Below are positions 46,296-57,960 of a DNA stretch of 64,000 nucleotides, in pieces (the first letter of the stretch is position 1; each line of letters opens with the position of its first letter). The stretch is from Chlorocebus sabaeus. Taxonomy: Eukaryota > Chordata > Mammalia > Primates > Cercopithecidae. Position numbers and translations under genes: made by a program. The notes under the pieces are model-generated. The model was not told the DNA's origin and ran no database searches. It worked only from the letters and a program-made list of their open reading frames with translations. Where the stretch lies: the NCBI RefSeq assembly GCF_047675955.1, contig NC_132911.1, positions 22,094,565 through 22,158,564 of the forward strand, given 5' to 3'.

Positions 46296-46400
46296 TGAGG
46301 GCAAGGAGTTTGAGGCTGTAGTGAGCTATAATTGCACCACTGTACTCTAGCCTAAGCGACAGAGCAAGATCCTATCTCAAAAAAAAAAAAAAAAAAAAAT
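46296..46400 (+). repeat. Free Alu right arm (FRAM-like)
   Basis: A single sense right-arm unit, GGAGTTTGAGGCTGTAGTGAGC to a tail of about 21 A residues, is followed immediately by a full Alu. Confidence 0.8.
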
Positions 46401-46698
46401 CAGTTTGGTATGGCAGCTCATACCTGTAATCCCAGCACTTTGGGAGGCCCAGGTGGAGGACTGCTTGAACCAGGAGTTCAAGACTAGACTGGGCAACACA
46501 GCAAGATCCTATCTCAAAACAACCACCACCACCACCACCAAAAATCAGCCAGGTGTGGTGGCACACGCCTGTAGTCCCAGTCACTTGAGAGGCTGAAACA
46601 GTAGGATCACTTAAGCCCAGGAGTTCGAGGCTGGAATGAATTATGATCATACCACTGCACCCTAGCCTGGGCAACAGAAGGAGACCCTGTCTCTTAAA
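46401..46698 (+). repeat. Alu SINE (AluJ-like) with CCA-repeat linker
   Basis: A sense full-length Alu whose middle A-rich linker has become an (ACC)n tract. Base changes are typical of AluJ. Confidence 0.92.
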
Positions 46699-46795
46699 GA
46701 GATAAAGGAAGGGAACAGAAGGGAAGAAAGAGGAGGAGGGGAGGGGGAGGAAAGGAAAGGAAAGGAAAGGTGAGAAGGGCAGGAAAGGGGAGATA
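46699..46795 (+). repeat. Purine-rich GGAAA/GAAG microsatellite
   Basis: It grew from the Alu tail: a G/A-only stretch including GGAAAGGAAAGGAAAGGAAA. It is low complexity. Confidence 0.85.
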
Positions 46796-47179
46796 TCCTG
46801 TGAATAACAATAAGACCTTGTGTCTTGAGGAGTTGCAAACTCAGAAATTACAGACTCACTGCAGACTCACTATAATAGCTCTCCTTGAAATCACGAACCA
46901 CTATGGTCTATATTAGATCCTTCACTGCTTCTCTATAGAGAGGCAAACTGTGGATCTGCAAGTCTTCTTGGGAGGCTGGGGAGAGGCAATAAATAACAGA
47001 GGCATTAATGATTGGCGAGGCTGGATTATTTCCCTGGGAAAACTCACAAAATCAAAAAGCTGCTAGCTTGGAAAAGAATCTGAAATCCAGCCCAAGTCTG
47101 CCTTGGACTTGCTCTGAAGAGCTGCACCTCAGATTCCCTACTTTACAGCATGGCACAGCAGAAGGAGGATCATGGGTCT

Positions 47180-47360
47180 AGGAGTCTCAACCTGAGGATT
47201 AGCCTGGCCTCTGCTTCCACTGAGCAGGCTGCCCTTTGGCAGGTGACGGCTGCACTGGGCACTGGGACTCCATTTCCTGCTCCATAAAATGAATAGATTA
47301 AAGTAGGTAATTTAGGAGCTTCCTTGAGGCACTGAGCATTCTATGATTCTCTGATTCCAG
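47180..47360 (+). repeat. MIR SINE
   Basis: Sense MIR-like wording: TCCATTTCCTGCTCCATAAAATG and GCATTCTATGATTCTCTGATTC. It is diverged. Confidence 0.55.
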
Positions 47361-47649
47361 GAAGAAAAGCAGCCAGGCTAGAAAGTGCATCCCAGTGGCT
47401 ACGGAAAGGGTAGGCTCTTAACTACAGGTAGGAAGTGAGTCAAGAACCCCTGGGATCAGCTCTGGCAGAGGGCTCTCAGCCAGCCATGCTCATCCCTCTC
47501 CTTTTGGCTCTTCCATTCAAACCTCCCGCCTTCCACAATGCACCAGACCTGCTCCACAAGGCCCAGGACCCACCCTTCCCTCCACAACCCCTTCTCCCTG
47601 AGCCTGCTTTCCTTTGGCCCAAACTGACCAACACACTGTTGCTAAACCC

Positions 47650-47860
47650 AAGAGTGTAATTAACTACCGATAATATAACCCCAAGCAGTGATCCAGTGGA
47701 GGGGATGGGCCAGCCTGAGTCACAGCGGTTTAAATTTAATTTCTGGAGGACATCCTGTTTATTGTTAACCCAGCCCCATAATTTGGGAGTGTTAACCCTT
47801 TAGGGGCTGGCTGATTAGCATCTTCTGTAAACAAATAATTTCTGGCTACATAATAACCAG
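47650..47860. promoter_or_regulatory. Candidate intronic enhancer (AP-1, FOX and HNF1-like motif cluster)
   Basis: This is a non-repetitive island. TGAGTCA lies at 47716-47722, TGTTTATTGTTAAC at 47756-47769, a second GTTAAC at 47791-47796, TGATTAGCAT at 47812-47821 and TGTAAACA at 47826-47833. TAATTAAC lies at 47658-47665. Several sites fit known factor consensus sequences exactly within about 200 bases. The target could be BIN3 or a neighbour. Function is inferred. Confidence 0.45.
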
Positions 47861-48047
47861 GGAGGAAAGGTAAGGTCTGGAAATGAAAGGGAAAGAAAAA
47901 ATGAAATTGTTTCCTTTCTCAGACCTAAAGAGGAAAGGTTCACAGGGAGATGGGTCCCTTCCCCGCACCCTGGTTACTTTTCCCATTCTCAGGGATTAGA
48001 GCTGACAGACATGATGGTTTTTGGACAGCGAGCAATTGCCCTCAAGG

Positions 48048-48129
48048 ACCATTCTGGAGACAGTGCAAATGAGGTCCTGGTGGCAAAGACCACTCTGGAG
48101 ACATTGCAAATGAGGTCCTGGTGGCATTG
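48048..48129. repeat. Two-copy 41-bp tandem duplication
   Basis: Two adjacent units both begin with ACCA-TCTGGAGACA-type bases and share GCAAATGAGGTCCTGGTGGC. They match at about 37 of 41 positions. Confidence 0.9.
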
Positions 48130-48539
48130 TAAAAAGACAGCCCGTATTCTGTGGGAAGCACGCTGCAGGTGAAAGCGCTCTAGACCTGATATCAGAAAAC
48201 CTGCCCTCTGCCTCCGACTCATTTTGTGATTTGAACAAATCTCAATCTCTCTGGAGCCCAGTTTCTTAAACTATGAAACAAAGCAGTTGGAATCCCTTCA
48301 GCTCATCTAAAACTGGAATTCTAAACTGAATCTCCACTCCAAGAATATGGGGAGTAGGATGGGAATTCTAAAGAAGTCTCAGAGTGGTCTTCAAAACGAT
48401 TCTTGGAGTTTAGTACTGTAGACAAGGGACCAAGAAATCAGAAACGTAGATTCCATTATTTGTGGTGCTACAGCCTCCCTCTAAACCTTAATTTAGTATC
48501 ATGGTATTTTTAGAACTGTAAGTTACCATAGAAATTTTT

Positions 48540-48700
48540 TCCCCAGTTCAACCCTCTCCTTTTGTAGATGAGGAAGCAGATCCAGAGAGGTTCAGTGACA
48601 AGCCCAGGGTCACTGTGCTGGCTCACAAGAGAACCAGGAATAAACAACCAGGACCCCTGCTGTCCAGCCCAGTTTTCTCTCTGCTACCCACAGTTCAATA
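48540..48700 (-). repeat. MIR SINE
   Basis: Reverse MIR wording: TTTTGTAGATGAGGAAGCAG, then GGTTCAGTGACAAGCCCAGG, then GAGAACCAGGAATAAAC. Confidence 0.65.
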
Positions 48701-48964
48701 CTCTTTTCATATGAATTTGTTATAAGTATGTAATGAAAATACCTAGTCTTAAAGTCCTGTGGAATTCCAAAGGGCTGATTGTTCTTAAGGATCTGGAAAT
48801 GAACGGGAGGAAGTTTGTGCTGAACTGGGTGCTCTGGCACAATAAGGGGTTATGTACACCAAGCAGACGGAACAGGTCACCACAGTTACTGACGATCACA
48901 GAGACCTATCATACTGTTCTAATTATTTTTCAACTCACCTGGTCAAAAGCCCTATGAGAATACT

Positions 48965-50080
48965 TTAAAAAAAATCCTTCACATTGAAAAAGTTTTAGAT
49001 TTAAAGAAAAATTGTGAAGGAAGTATGTAATTCCTATGTCGCCCACCCTCAGTTTCCCTTTTTATTTACATCCGATATTGGTGTGGTACATTGGTCACAA
49101 TCAGTGAACCAACAGAAACAGGGTCAAGACTATCCTTTCTTTAGACCTCCTCAGTTTTCTCCATGTCGTTTCTCAGTTCCAGCATCCCACCCAGGTCACC
49201 ACGTCACATTCAGTCGCTATGTGCCCCAAGGCTCTGCTTGGCTGTGACAGTTTCTAAATCTCTCCCTGCTTTTGATGACCATGTCAATTTTAAGGAGTGC
49301 TGGTCAGATATTTATAGAATGCCAACTTGGATTTGTCTGATGCTTTTCTCCTGACTAGACTGGAGTTACGGCTTTCGGGGTAGAAGATCACAGAGCAGAA
49401 GAGTCATCCTCACTACAACATGCCCAGGGTCCACGATGTCAACATGCCTTACCCTGCTGATGTGAACCCTGATCACCAGGCTGATCAGGGTCATCTTCAG
49501 GGTCATCTTTCCCAGCTTCCTACTGTGAAGTTACTCCCCCTTCTCCCTTTCCCTACTGCACTCCTTGGGAGGAAGGCATCATGCAGAGTCCTATTTCTTA
49601 TTTATTCAACCATTCAATATCAGTATGAACTCATAGATCTTTATCCTATATTTTGGGTTATAATCCAATACATTATTTTGATGCTCAAACTGTTCCAGCT
49701 TTCACCACTGGCAGCTCTTTCAGTTGGCCTGTGTCCCTTTGACATATCCACATCAACATATGTATGTATGTATGTATGTACGTATGTGTGTGTGTTTAGT
49801 ATTTCCTTACTTTCTGGCACTACAACATGTACCAAGTGCATCTTGTACATTTCCTGCCTCAGCCCTAGAATCAGTGGAGGAACTTACATTAGTATTCAAC
49901 GGGCTTCTGTAATATGGTCTCAACTTTACTTTTAATTTCTTTCCTATTCACTCAGTACAACTGCCATGATTCAGCCAAGTGGTTGTTCATTAATCCCCCA
50001 GATCTAGACTCCTTATAATTTCCTGTCTCAAACTGGGACATTTTGGAGTACACATCATCAGAACAACTTGGACTGCCCAG
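48965..50080 (-). repeat. Ancient L1 (L1M-type) 3' fragment, reverse orientation
   Basis: The reverse-read L1M 3' UTR phrase GTTCCAGCTTTCACCACTGGCAGCTCTTTCAGTTGGCC, with TGTGTCCCTTTGACATATCCACATCA, is clear near 49690-49760. The sequence to its left fits the same unit but more loosely. Confidence 0.6.
49755..49796 (+). repeat. ATGT/GT microsatellite
   Basis: The tract runs ATGTATGTATGTATGTATGT, then one CGTATG break, then GTGTGTGTG. It lies within the L1M fragment. Confidence 0.9.
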
Positions 50081-50640
50081 GGCAACCAGGACAAATGGCT
50101 ACCCCACCTATATGGAATGCTTTCTCTGCTCCCAGGAAAACTTCTTGCCTTCTTCTAAATGTCTAAGACTTATTTGGCATTTAAAAAATTCTGCCCTTCA
50201 CAGTTAATTACAGTTCATCTCCTCAAAAAAGTATTCACATGAGAAACAGTAACTTTAAAACAATTATTATAGAAAAACATGCTCATTGCAGAAAACTTGA
50301 GAAATAAAAGGGGATGGGGTGGGTGGGGGGGATAAGGGAGGAAAAGAAGAGGGAGAAAAACCCAGCCATGATTTCAGATCTAAAATATGGCCAAGGTTAA
50401 TGTTTTAGTGTTGTTATTTATATTTTTTAAATTTACAGAAAGAAAAACCAAAGCAAATATGCCAAATGTTGGTAGTGGCTAATTCTGGGTGGTGAGAATA
50501 AGATTACTGTTTTCTTCTTTGCACTTTCCACATTTTTTTTCAAATAAACCAAAAAAACCCTGTTTTTTTTCTTGACTACAAAAATAGCACCTGATCAGTG
50601 TTAAAAACTTGGAAGACACAGAAAAACGCAAAGGAAAAAA

Positions 50641-50664
50641 TGCATGCACACACACACACACACA
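50641..50664 (+). repeat. CA dinucleotide microsatellite
   Basis: A short run of ten to eleven CA units follows TGCATG. Confidence 0.9.
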
Positions 50665-52079
50665 ACCCCAAAGGAAAACATTAACAGTAATACCCTGAAT
50701 CACAGTGTGTACATATGTGTGCATGTGTATATGTAAATATTTATGTAAGTTTTAAATTAAAAAGTGAAAGAAATATATATCACGAATGGTTTTATGGGAA
50801 TATATTTTTTCACTCTCCTGATTTTTAAGAGCTACAGAAGTAAAATGCATGGTTCAGGTACACAATGGAAGTGTACCGCTCATTTTATTTCTGTAACCTC
50901 ATCACTTACTGCTGGTCATTTCAACTGTTTCAAATTTTTCTTCTGTTATGAACAAAAACTCTAATAGCTAAATCTTGGTGTGCACCAAGAGTCATACAGG
51001 ATCAATTCGGTATATAACAAACTGCCCTAGAGACAGATTGAAACATTTAACGTTTTTGAAAAGATTGAAACAGTTTACATTTTACTAACCATCCTTTGGT
51101 TTGTATATCAGGACTTTTTCCCCCAGATCAGTGTTTGCCTTTCACTTCTGTACATGTTTGTGTTTAATGTACATAAGTTTTTGATGAGTATGAAATCAAA
51201 TCTATTAAATCTGCCTTTTCTTTTGTGATTTCTTCTTTTGGTATCAAAATGAGGATGACCTCCTTCCTCCACTCCATCAACTTGCAACTATTCATCTATA
51301 TTCACTTACTTTTATGGCTTCCTTTTGTTAATCTAAACTATTTATTAGTATCAAAGTTATAGGGTGAATAGTCTAATAAGGCAACAAGATTTCTTAAGGA
51401 AAACCTTAGCTCCCAGGACTCCCTAATCTCATTTGCCAGAAACAACCACTTTCAACTCAGCTGAGTTTCTAGTATTTACCTTTGCACATCTAAAGATAAA
51501 TGCTTATATTGCTACCTCTAGATTGTTAGGATTTTAGGCGCTAAAAAGCTACTTTAGCTATTGACTTTTTACTTTGGAAGATGAGGATTTAATTAAAATA
51601 TTTTTGGGTACCCATCCCTACTTCATGAAGCCACACTTGCAGCCACTCTTCTTCTCAATATAGTTACAGTATAACTTGGATAGCTCAATATTAAGTCAAC
51701 TATTAGGAGGATATTGTGATTTTTCTTCCATCCTGCCCTTGGGAGCCAGCAGATTGTTCAGCCTCAGTCAAAGCTTTAGGGCACTGCAGATGCAGCTGAT
51801 GTACTGAGTCACAAACTCATGAGCGTTTCCAAGTCAAAGCTCGAGCTACACCACTCCCAAATTCCTGACCAACAGAAACTATTTATTGTTGTTTCCAGCC
51901 ACTAAGTTGTGGGATAATGTGTCATGCAGCAGTAATACATAATAACACGCATACTTTTTTTTTTTTTTACTTTCCCTAAAATTGATAATTGTCACTTTTC
52001 TTTCATTTGCTTAATTGTCTACGTACTTATCCCCAATTCAATCTGTGGTCTAACTCTGGTTTCAACACATTCATCATAT

Positions 52080-53050
52080 CAGGCGTTCTCTACCCTGTAT
52101 CTTCTGGAGAGTCTGCTCTGCAACTGCTGCCTCTCGCTCCAGCCTAGACTGGCTGCCTGCTCCCCAGCCGTGAGGCTCTCAGCTCCAGTTCTCCCTTCAC
52201 CAACCTTTCTGGGATTCCTTTGACTTCTCTCTCATGATTTTTCCCTGGTCCTCCTCTTTCTTGGTTTACCCCTTATTTTGGTGGGAACAAAGTATGTGTG
52301 GGAGGTCATTTTTGAGACTTTGCACATCCGAAAACCTTTTCCTTCTACCTGCAGGCTAGTTTGACTGGGCATAGAATTGACGGCTGGACATAATTTCTGA
52401 CAGAATTTCAAAGGCATTGCTCCCATCTTCTAACTTCCCACTACTGCTGCTGTGGGAAAGTCTGAAGCCATTCTGAGTCCCATCCTCTGTAGATAACTCG
52501 CCTTTTATTTTCTTACACAATCTTATAGGAACCTATGTTGGCCACGGTGTTGTATAATTTTACAATGATGTGGGTCTATTTTCATCCACTGTGCTAGGTA
52601 CTCACAGGACTGTTTCAGTTTGGCAATTTATAATCTTCAGTTCTGGGATTTAAAAATTTTGTTGTTGATTTCTTCTGTTTTCTGTTTCCTACTTCTGAAA
52701 CTTACAATTTCGATGCTGACCCTCCTTTGCTGGTCCTCTAATTTCTGTTTCTCAATTTTATCTTCTAACGCTTCTAGGAAGGTTTTTGTTTTTTGTTTTT
52801 TTCATTTCTGCTATCAGATTTTTAATTTCTAAGAGCTCTTTTAAATTTTCTGGATGTCCTTTTAAAATGGTATCTTGTTTTTATTTCATGGATGCCTTAT
52901 CTCTCAGAGGATCTTAACAGCTTTAATTAAAAAGTTTCTTCTTCCCTTTATAGTTTCAATTTTCCTCCAAGTTGCTTTTTTTCTTTTTGTTGAGTCTTTA
53001 TGTTTCATACTAAGTGCTTTCCTTGTATGTGTGGTAATTCTTGGTTGCCT
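52080..53050. repeat. Probable old repeat of uncertain class
   Basis: The AT-rich sequence contains phrases that recur in mammalian genomes (CAGGCTAGTTTGACTGGGCATAG; GCTCTTTTAAATTTTCTGGATG; TTTTATTTCATGGATGCCTTATCTCTC). They suggest a decayed LINE read in reverse, but I cannot name the family. No intact coding frame is present. Confidence 0.4.
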
Positions 53051-55069
53051 ACTCTCATATATGACTGGGAGACAAAAAGAGTTGACAAGAAGCTCTGAGC
53101 ACAAGAACCATGTTTAACTACTGGGTAGGGCAATCTGCAATCTGGCTGCACAGTTTTGTGGGGAACTCCCTGATGTCACTATCTTTCTAGTCTTTTCTCT
53201 TGGGCGGGTAAAATTCCTTAGAGAAGATTCTTCCAATCTCCTGCCATTCTGGGAACTTGGCAATGGAAAAGCTTGTGTGTGCATGTATGTGTGCACATGC
53301 CTGTGTGGTGGGGAGGGGAAGGGGTGTGCCTTGGCACTCTGAGGGCGGGCATTCACTTCATCCTCCTGACTTCACTAGGGCAGTCCCACCCTCAGCTGTG
53401 CTGGCTGCCCTCTCAGAGGCGGGTCTGAAGTTTATACAATTTTGTATGCCCCATTTAAAGAAAATTACAAATATATAAATAGGCATGAAAGTGAATATTT
53501 AGGCAGAGAAAAGAGCATAACAAATGCCAAGTTTTAGCTAATAAATGACACAAACATCAGAAAAGAATGTAGTATTTTTATGAATCATCTGCCTAACACA
53601 CCTCTGTCTTTGTCTCCCTACATTTCTGGGCTGCTTAGTGTTTGGTTGCCTCTTCACGTGACACAGAGTTGGTAGCATCACTTTCTTAGAGTAAAAAAGA
53701 TAATTCCCTCTTTCCTCTGGTATGGTTGTTTGAAATTTGTTTTCTACTACTGATGGTTTAGAAAAGCCTTTTTCAGCTTACTGGTAATAATTAAATTTTA
53801 GGATTACTGTAAAATTTAGAAAAATCTCATGTTTCCTCTGCAAATAAACTAAGATGTCAGGGCACATTTCAAAGTTTCTTGTATAGTGACTAATCTTAAA
53901 TGTTCTTTGAATTAATGAGTGACCAGTTTGTCATTAATGTCTTTGTAGGACAGTATATTTTGAATTTTGTTATCTTCATTATGTCTTTCATGTTAAATCT
54001 GCTAGAAGTTTAAATGTTTTATCAATGTGTTTCTCTGATTTGCTCCTCCTTTTCGTTAACCAAGTTATCTAACAATCATCACTCCTATTTAAAATGGATC
54101 TCGTTCTCTTAATGGATTACTCACTTTTGGTACAATTGGAAAATGTTTTGTTATGCTTTGATTTCAGAATGATTTCTATATATTTAAGCACTCACCTTAT
54201 CATTTTTGTTTTCCATTATTTTTAAATCCAATTTTCTCTTTAGTTAAGTAAATTTAAAATTGACCACAAAAGGTAACCTTTATACATTTCCAACTCAGGA
54301 ATCTGTGATTTCTTGTTTTATTAACAATTTCCAAAGATGTCTTTACCAAGTACAGTTAAAACAGTATACTCCCAATTCACCCTTCCCTAGTTCTATCCCC
54401 CAAAAAAGCCTAGGCTACTCCAGGACTGCCTGACATGAGGGGTAGTATGAAGAAGTAAAAGCAGGAATGAAGACAGAGGTCTGCCAAACTCATTGCAATA
54501 TAAATACTTTATATTTCAGTTTACCACAACATAGGTATGCCTAGGGTTCCTTCTAGGGTCTTGGAAAAAGTCCATTTAAGTTGGGGCCCTGAGGCTTAAC
54601 CTTTACAACTTTTACACCTTAAATCCACCTTTGTGTCCCCTGGTACAGAATTCTTTGGAGGTGGGGGTTGGGGTGGACGACTCTTCATTCTTCTGCTAGG
54701 GTGGGGTGGGAACAGTCTCCCAGTGATAAGGAGTTAGGGAGATGTTAGGGCTATAAACTATTCATAGTTTTCAACCAATCACCCTGATCTCAGTCCTTGG
54801 CTTCACCTAACTTCTAGAGGTACTTAGTACCAACTCCCAAACCTTTGAGAATTCTGTAAGGTGGGATAACTCTTGGTTTTCTCAAATGCCAGTTTGGGAT
54901 TTGACTTTCTTGGAACTAAGTCAGTTACCTCATGTAACTGCACTCTAATTCCCGAATTTCGTTGTTGATGTCTCTTCTATTCTCCCTGAACTATGGATTT
55001 ATGCCTTAAAAAAATTGCTTTACTGTGCTTTTTGTAGGATTTGTGAGGGAGATAAATTAGATGTATGTA

Positions 55070-56620
55070 TTCAATCTGTCGTCTTTACTCAGAATCTGGT
55101 TTATTTTTAAATAACATACCATAACATTCACCCTTTTAAAGTGTACAATTTGGGGTTTTTAGTATATTCCCAGAATCATGCAAAAATCACTGCTATCTAA
55201 TTTCAGAACATTTTCATCACACCAAAAAGAAACCCCACACCTATTAGCAAGCAACTCCCCTCCCCCAGCTCTGGCAACCATTACTCTGCTTTGTCTCTAT
55301 GGATTTGCCTTTTCTGGACAATGCACAGAAATAGAATTATATTTGTATGTGGCCTTTTGTGTCGGCCTCCTTCACTTAGCAAAATGTTTTTGAAGGTCAT
55401 CCATGTTGTAGCATATATCAGTACTCCATCCTTTTATTTTTTTAATCACTGAATACTAGCTCAGGGTATGGATTTACATTTTGTTTATCCACTTATTTGA
55501 TGGACAGTTGGGTTGTTTCCCTTTTTGGGTATTAATGAATGCTGTGACAAACATTTATGTTCAAGATTTTGTGTGGATATGTTTTTCTCTTGGGCATATA
55601 TCTAGGAGCAAAACTGCTGGGTCATATGGTCACTCTATGTTTAACCTTTTAAGGATGTGCCAGACTGTTTTCCAAAGTAATTGTATCATTTTACATTCCC
55701 ACCAGTGGTATATAAGGGTTCCAATTTCTCCACATCCTGGCCAACACTTAGTCTTTTTCATTTCAGCCATCCCAGTGGGTATCAGGTAGTGTTTCTGATG
55801 TGCATTTCTCTAATGACTAATGACGTTGAGCATATTTTCATGTGCTCATTTGTATATCTTTGGAGAAATATCTATTTAAATCCTTTGCTCATTCTAAAAC
55901 TGTTTTATTATTATTGTTCTAAGAGTTCTTTGTATATTCTGGGTATTAGGCCGTAATCAGAAATATTTTCTCTCATCCATGGGCTGGGTTTCCACTTTCT
56001 TAATGGTGTCCTTTGAAGCACAAAGTTTTACATTTTGATGAAGTCCAATTTACCTGTTTTTTCTTTTGTCGCTCATGTTTTTGGTGTCATATGTAAGAAT
56101 CCTTTGACAAATCCAAGGTCATGAAGATTTACTCCTGTCTTTTCTTCTAAGACTTTTATAGTTTAGCTCTTACATTTAGGTCTTTGATGCATTTTGAGTT
56201 AATTTTTAAATATGGTGTGAGGTAGGGGTCCAACTTCATTCCTTGGCAAGAGGCTATCCATTTGTCCCAGCACTGTTTGTTGAAGATTATTCTTTTCCAC
56301 TGAACTGTTCTGGCATCCTTGTTACAAATCAATTGTCCATATACGTAAGGGTTTATTTCTAGACTCTCAATTCTATTCCATTCATCGACATGTCTATCTC
56401 GATGACAGCACCACACAACCTTCATTACTGTAGCTTTGTAGTATTAAGACTGGGGAGTGTGAGTTCTCCAGCTTTGTTCTGTGTCAATATCATTTTGACT
56501 ATTCTGTGTCCCTTGCATTTCCACGTGAATTTTAGTGGTTTATTTTTTATATTTAAATCTTTGCTGTATTTAGAGTTTGAGTGTATGACTAGTTAGGTGT
56601 TTCAACATAGTTTTAAAAAA
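55070..56620 (-). mobile_element. L1 LINE (L1M-type), 3' UTR and end of ORF2, reverse orientation
   Basis: On the + strand the reversed L1 3' end reads CATTTTACATTCCCACCAGTGG, then CTCCACATCCTGGCCAACACTTAG, GCATTTCTCTAATGAC and TTCTAAGAGTTCTTTGTATATTCTGGGTATTAGG. The ORF2 part follows further right. The element is 5'-truncated and diverged. It is one of the largest L1 pieces in the window. Confidence 0.85.
56156..56425 (-). pseudogene. L1 ORF2 C-terminal remnant
   Basis: An open stretch of 89 codons on the - strand includes WNRIESLEINPYVYGQLI, the phrase KWIASCQGMKLDPYLTPYLK and SKCIKDLNVRAKL. This is the conserved C-terminal part of L1 ORF2, after the reverse transcriptase domain. It has no start of its own and no function is expected. 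Confidence 0.85.
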
Positions 56621-57784
56621 TTCCATCTTTGAAAAATTATTTTATCAACATTAAATGCATCTACTATTTCATATCACAGAGTAATCTACTCTTTTTGCCT
56701 ATAACAGATTTATTAAGATGTATCAAAGTTCCTAATACTTAGCAAAGCAAATCCCTTATCATTAAATTTTCTTTTTTCAGGTAATTTCTTGGCTGTTTTA
56801 ATTATTCAAGATAAATTTCACTAGCTGTATGCTCTTACCCCCACACCTAAAAACCCCTGATAAGGATATTACCAGAAGTGCAATATATTTATAGATTAAC
56901 TTTTGAAGATCCTATTTTTGGTTTGCTCATTCAGGGCCATATTTCTTTTCATTCATCCAAGCCTTTTTCTCTCTCTTGGTCTTAAGGGTTTTTTTTCATA
57001 TCCATCCTCTACATATATTTTGTTAAATATTAAGATCCCAAAGTAACATATGTGAAGTTTTAGCTCTATACATGTCTTAGGTTCATTCTATGGAATTTTA
57101 TATTTTTGGTTATACTGTAAATGGGATTCTCTTTTTCAATTTATCTTCCTGGCACATTTACTCTGTAACCAGTCACCATACCTACATACTTAATTTATAT
57201 AGCCTAAGAAATTCAACTGGAAAAGAAGAAAAATAACCAATTAGGCTTTCTAGGTAGACAGTCTTAGAGTATGAAAATACGATAAAATTCATCTTTTTCC
57301 CCAATATTTATACCCGTTTCTTGCCTTATGTTATTGTATTAGCTTGAAGTTATAGAAAAATGTTTCTGACTTTGGTAAAAATGCTTTACATCTGATTCCT
57401 CACTATCAAATATGAAGGCAGCTCTTCTTGATTTCAGCCAGGAAGGTTCCTAATAGTAAGAAAATATCTTTCTGTTACTAGTTTACTAAAAGTTACAAAG
57501 ATTAGGTTTTTGAATTCCACCAATGCCTTTCACCATGCATTTAGATGACCAGTTTGTTCTCCTATGACCTATTATTGTGTTGAACTGTGTAAACATATTT
57601 CCTAATATTGAGCCATCCTTTCATTACTTAAGTAAACTCTGCATGGTAAAGGGTACAGGCTAATTAACTCTGATGTGTGAATGTCCTGCTTTCGGATTAT
57701 GACGTACAGCACCTCAAGGGCAAGGGCTGTTATGTCATGCTTCTTGGCAACCCCTGTTAAGTACTGTACTAGGCACAGTGCTAT

Positions 57785-57960
57785 TTTCAACTTTTCATTG
57801 AATGAGGAAACATTTGTTAAGGGCCACCTTTGTTCCAAATACTATGCTAGGTTCTAGGGATATCAGGACGAACGAGGCAGATTCCTTCTATGATCTCATG
57901 CAGCTTATAGTCTAGTTCTGAGCACATAGTAAGCACTGGATGAATAATTAAATGACTAAA
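57785..57960 (+). repeat. L2 LINE fragment
   Basis: L2-like wording: ACTATGCTAGGTTCTAGGGATA, GCAGCTTATAGTCTAG, GAGCACATAGTAAGCACTGGATGAAT. Confidence 0.6.

Noticed and set aside
49755..49796. Tandem ATGT units considered as a CRISPR-like or regulatory array
   Set aside because: They are a plain microsatellite with no spacer structure, in a primate nuclear genome.
55481..55956. Open frames on the + strand within 55.4-56.0 kb
   Set aside because: They lie in the reversed 3' end of an L1 and are not host genes.
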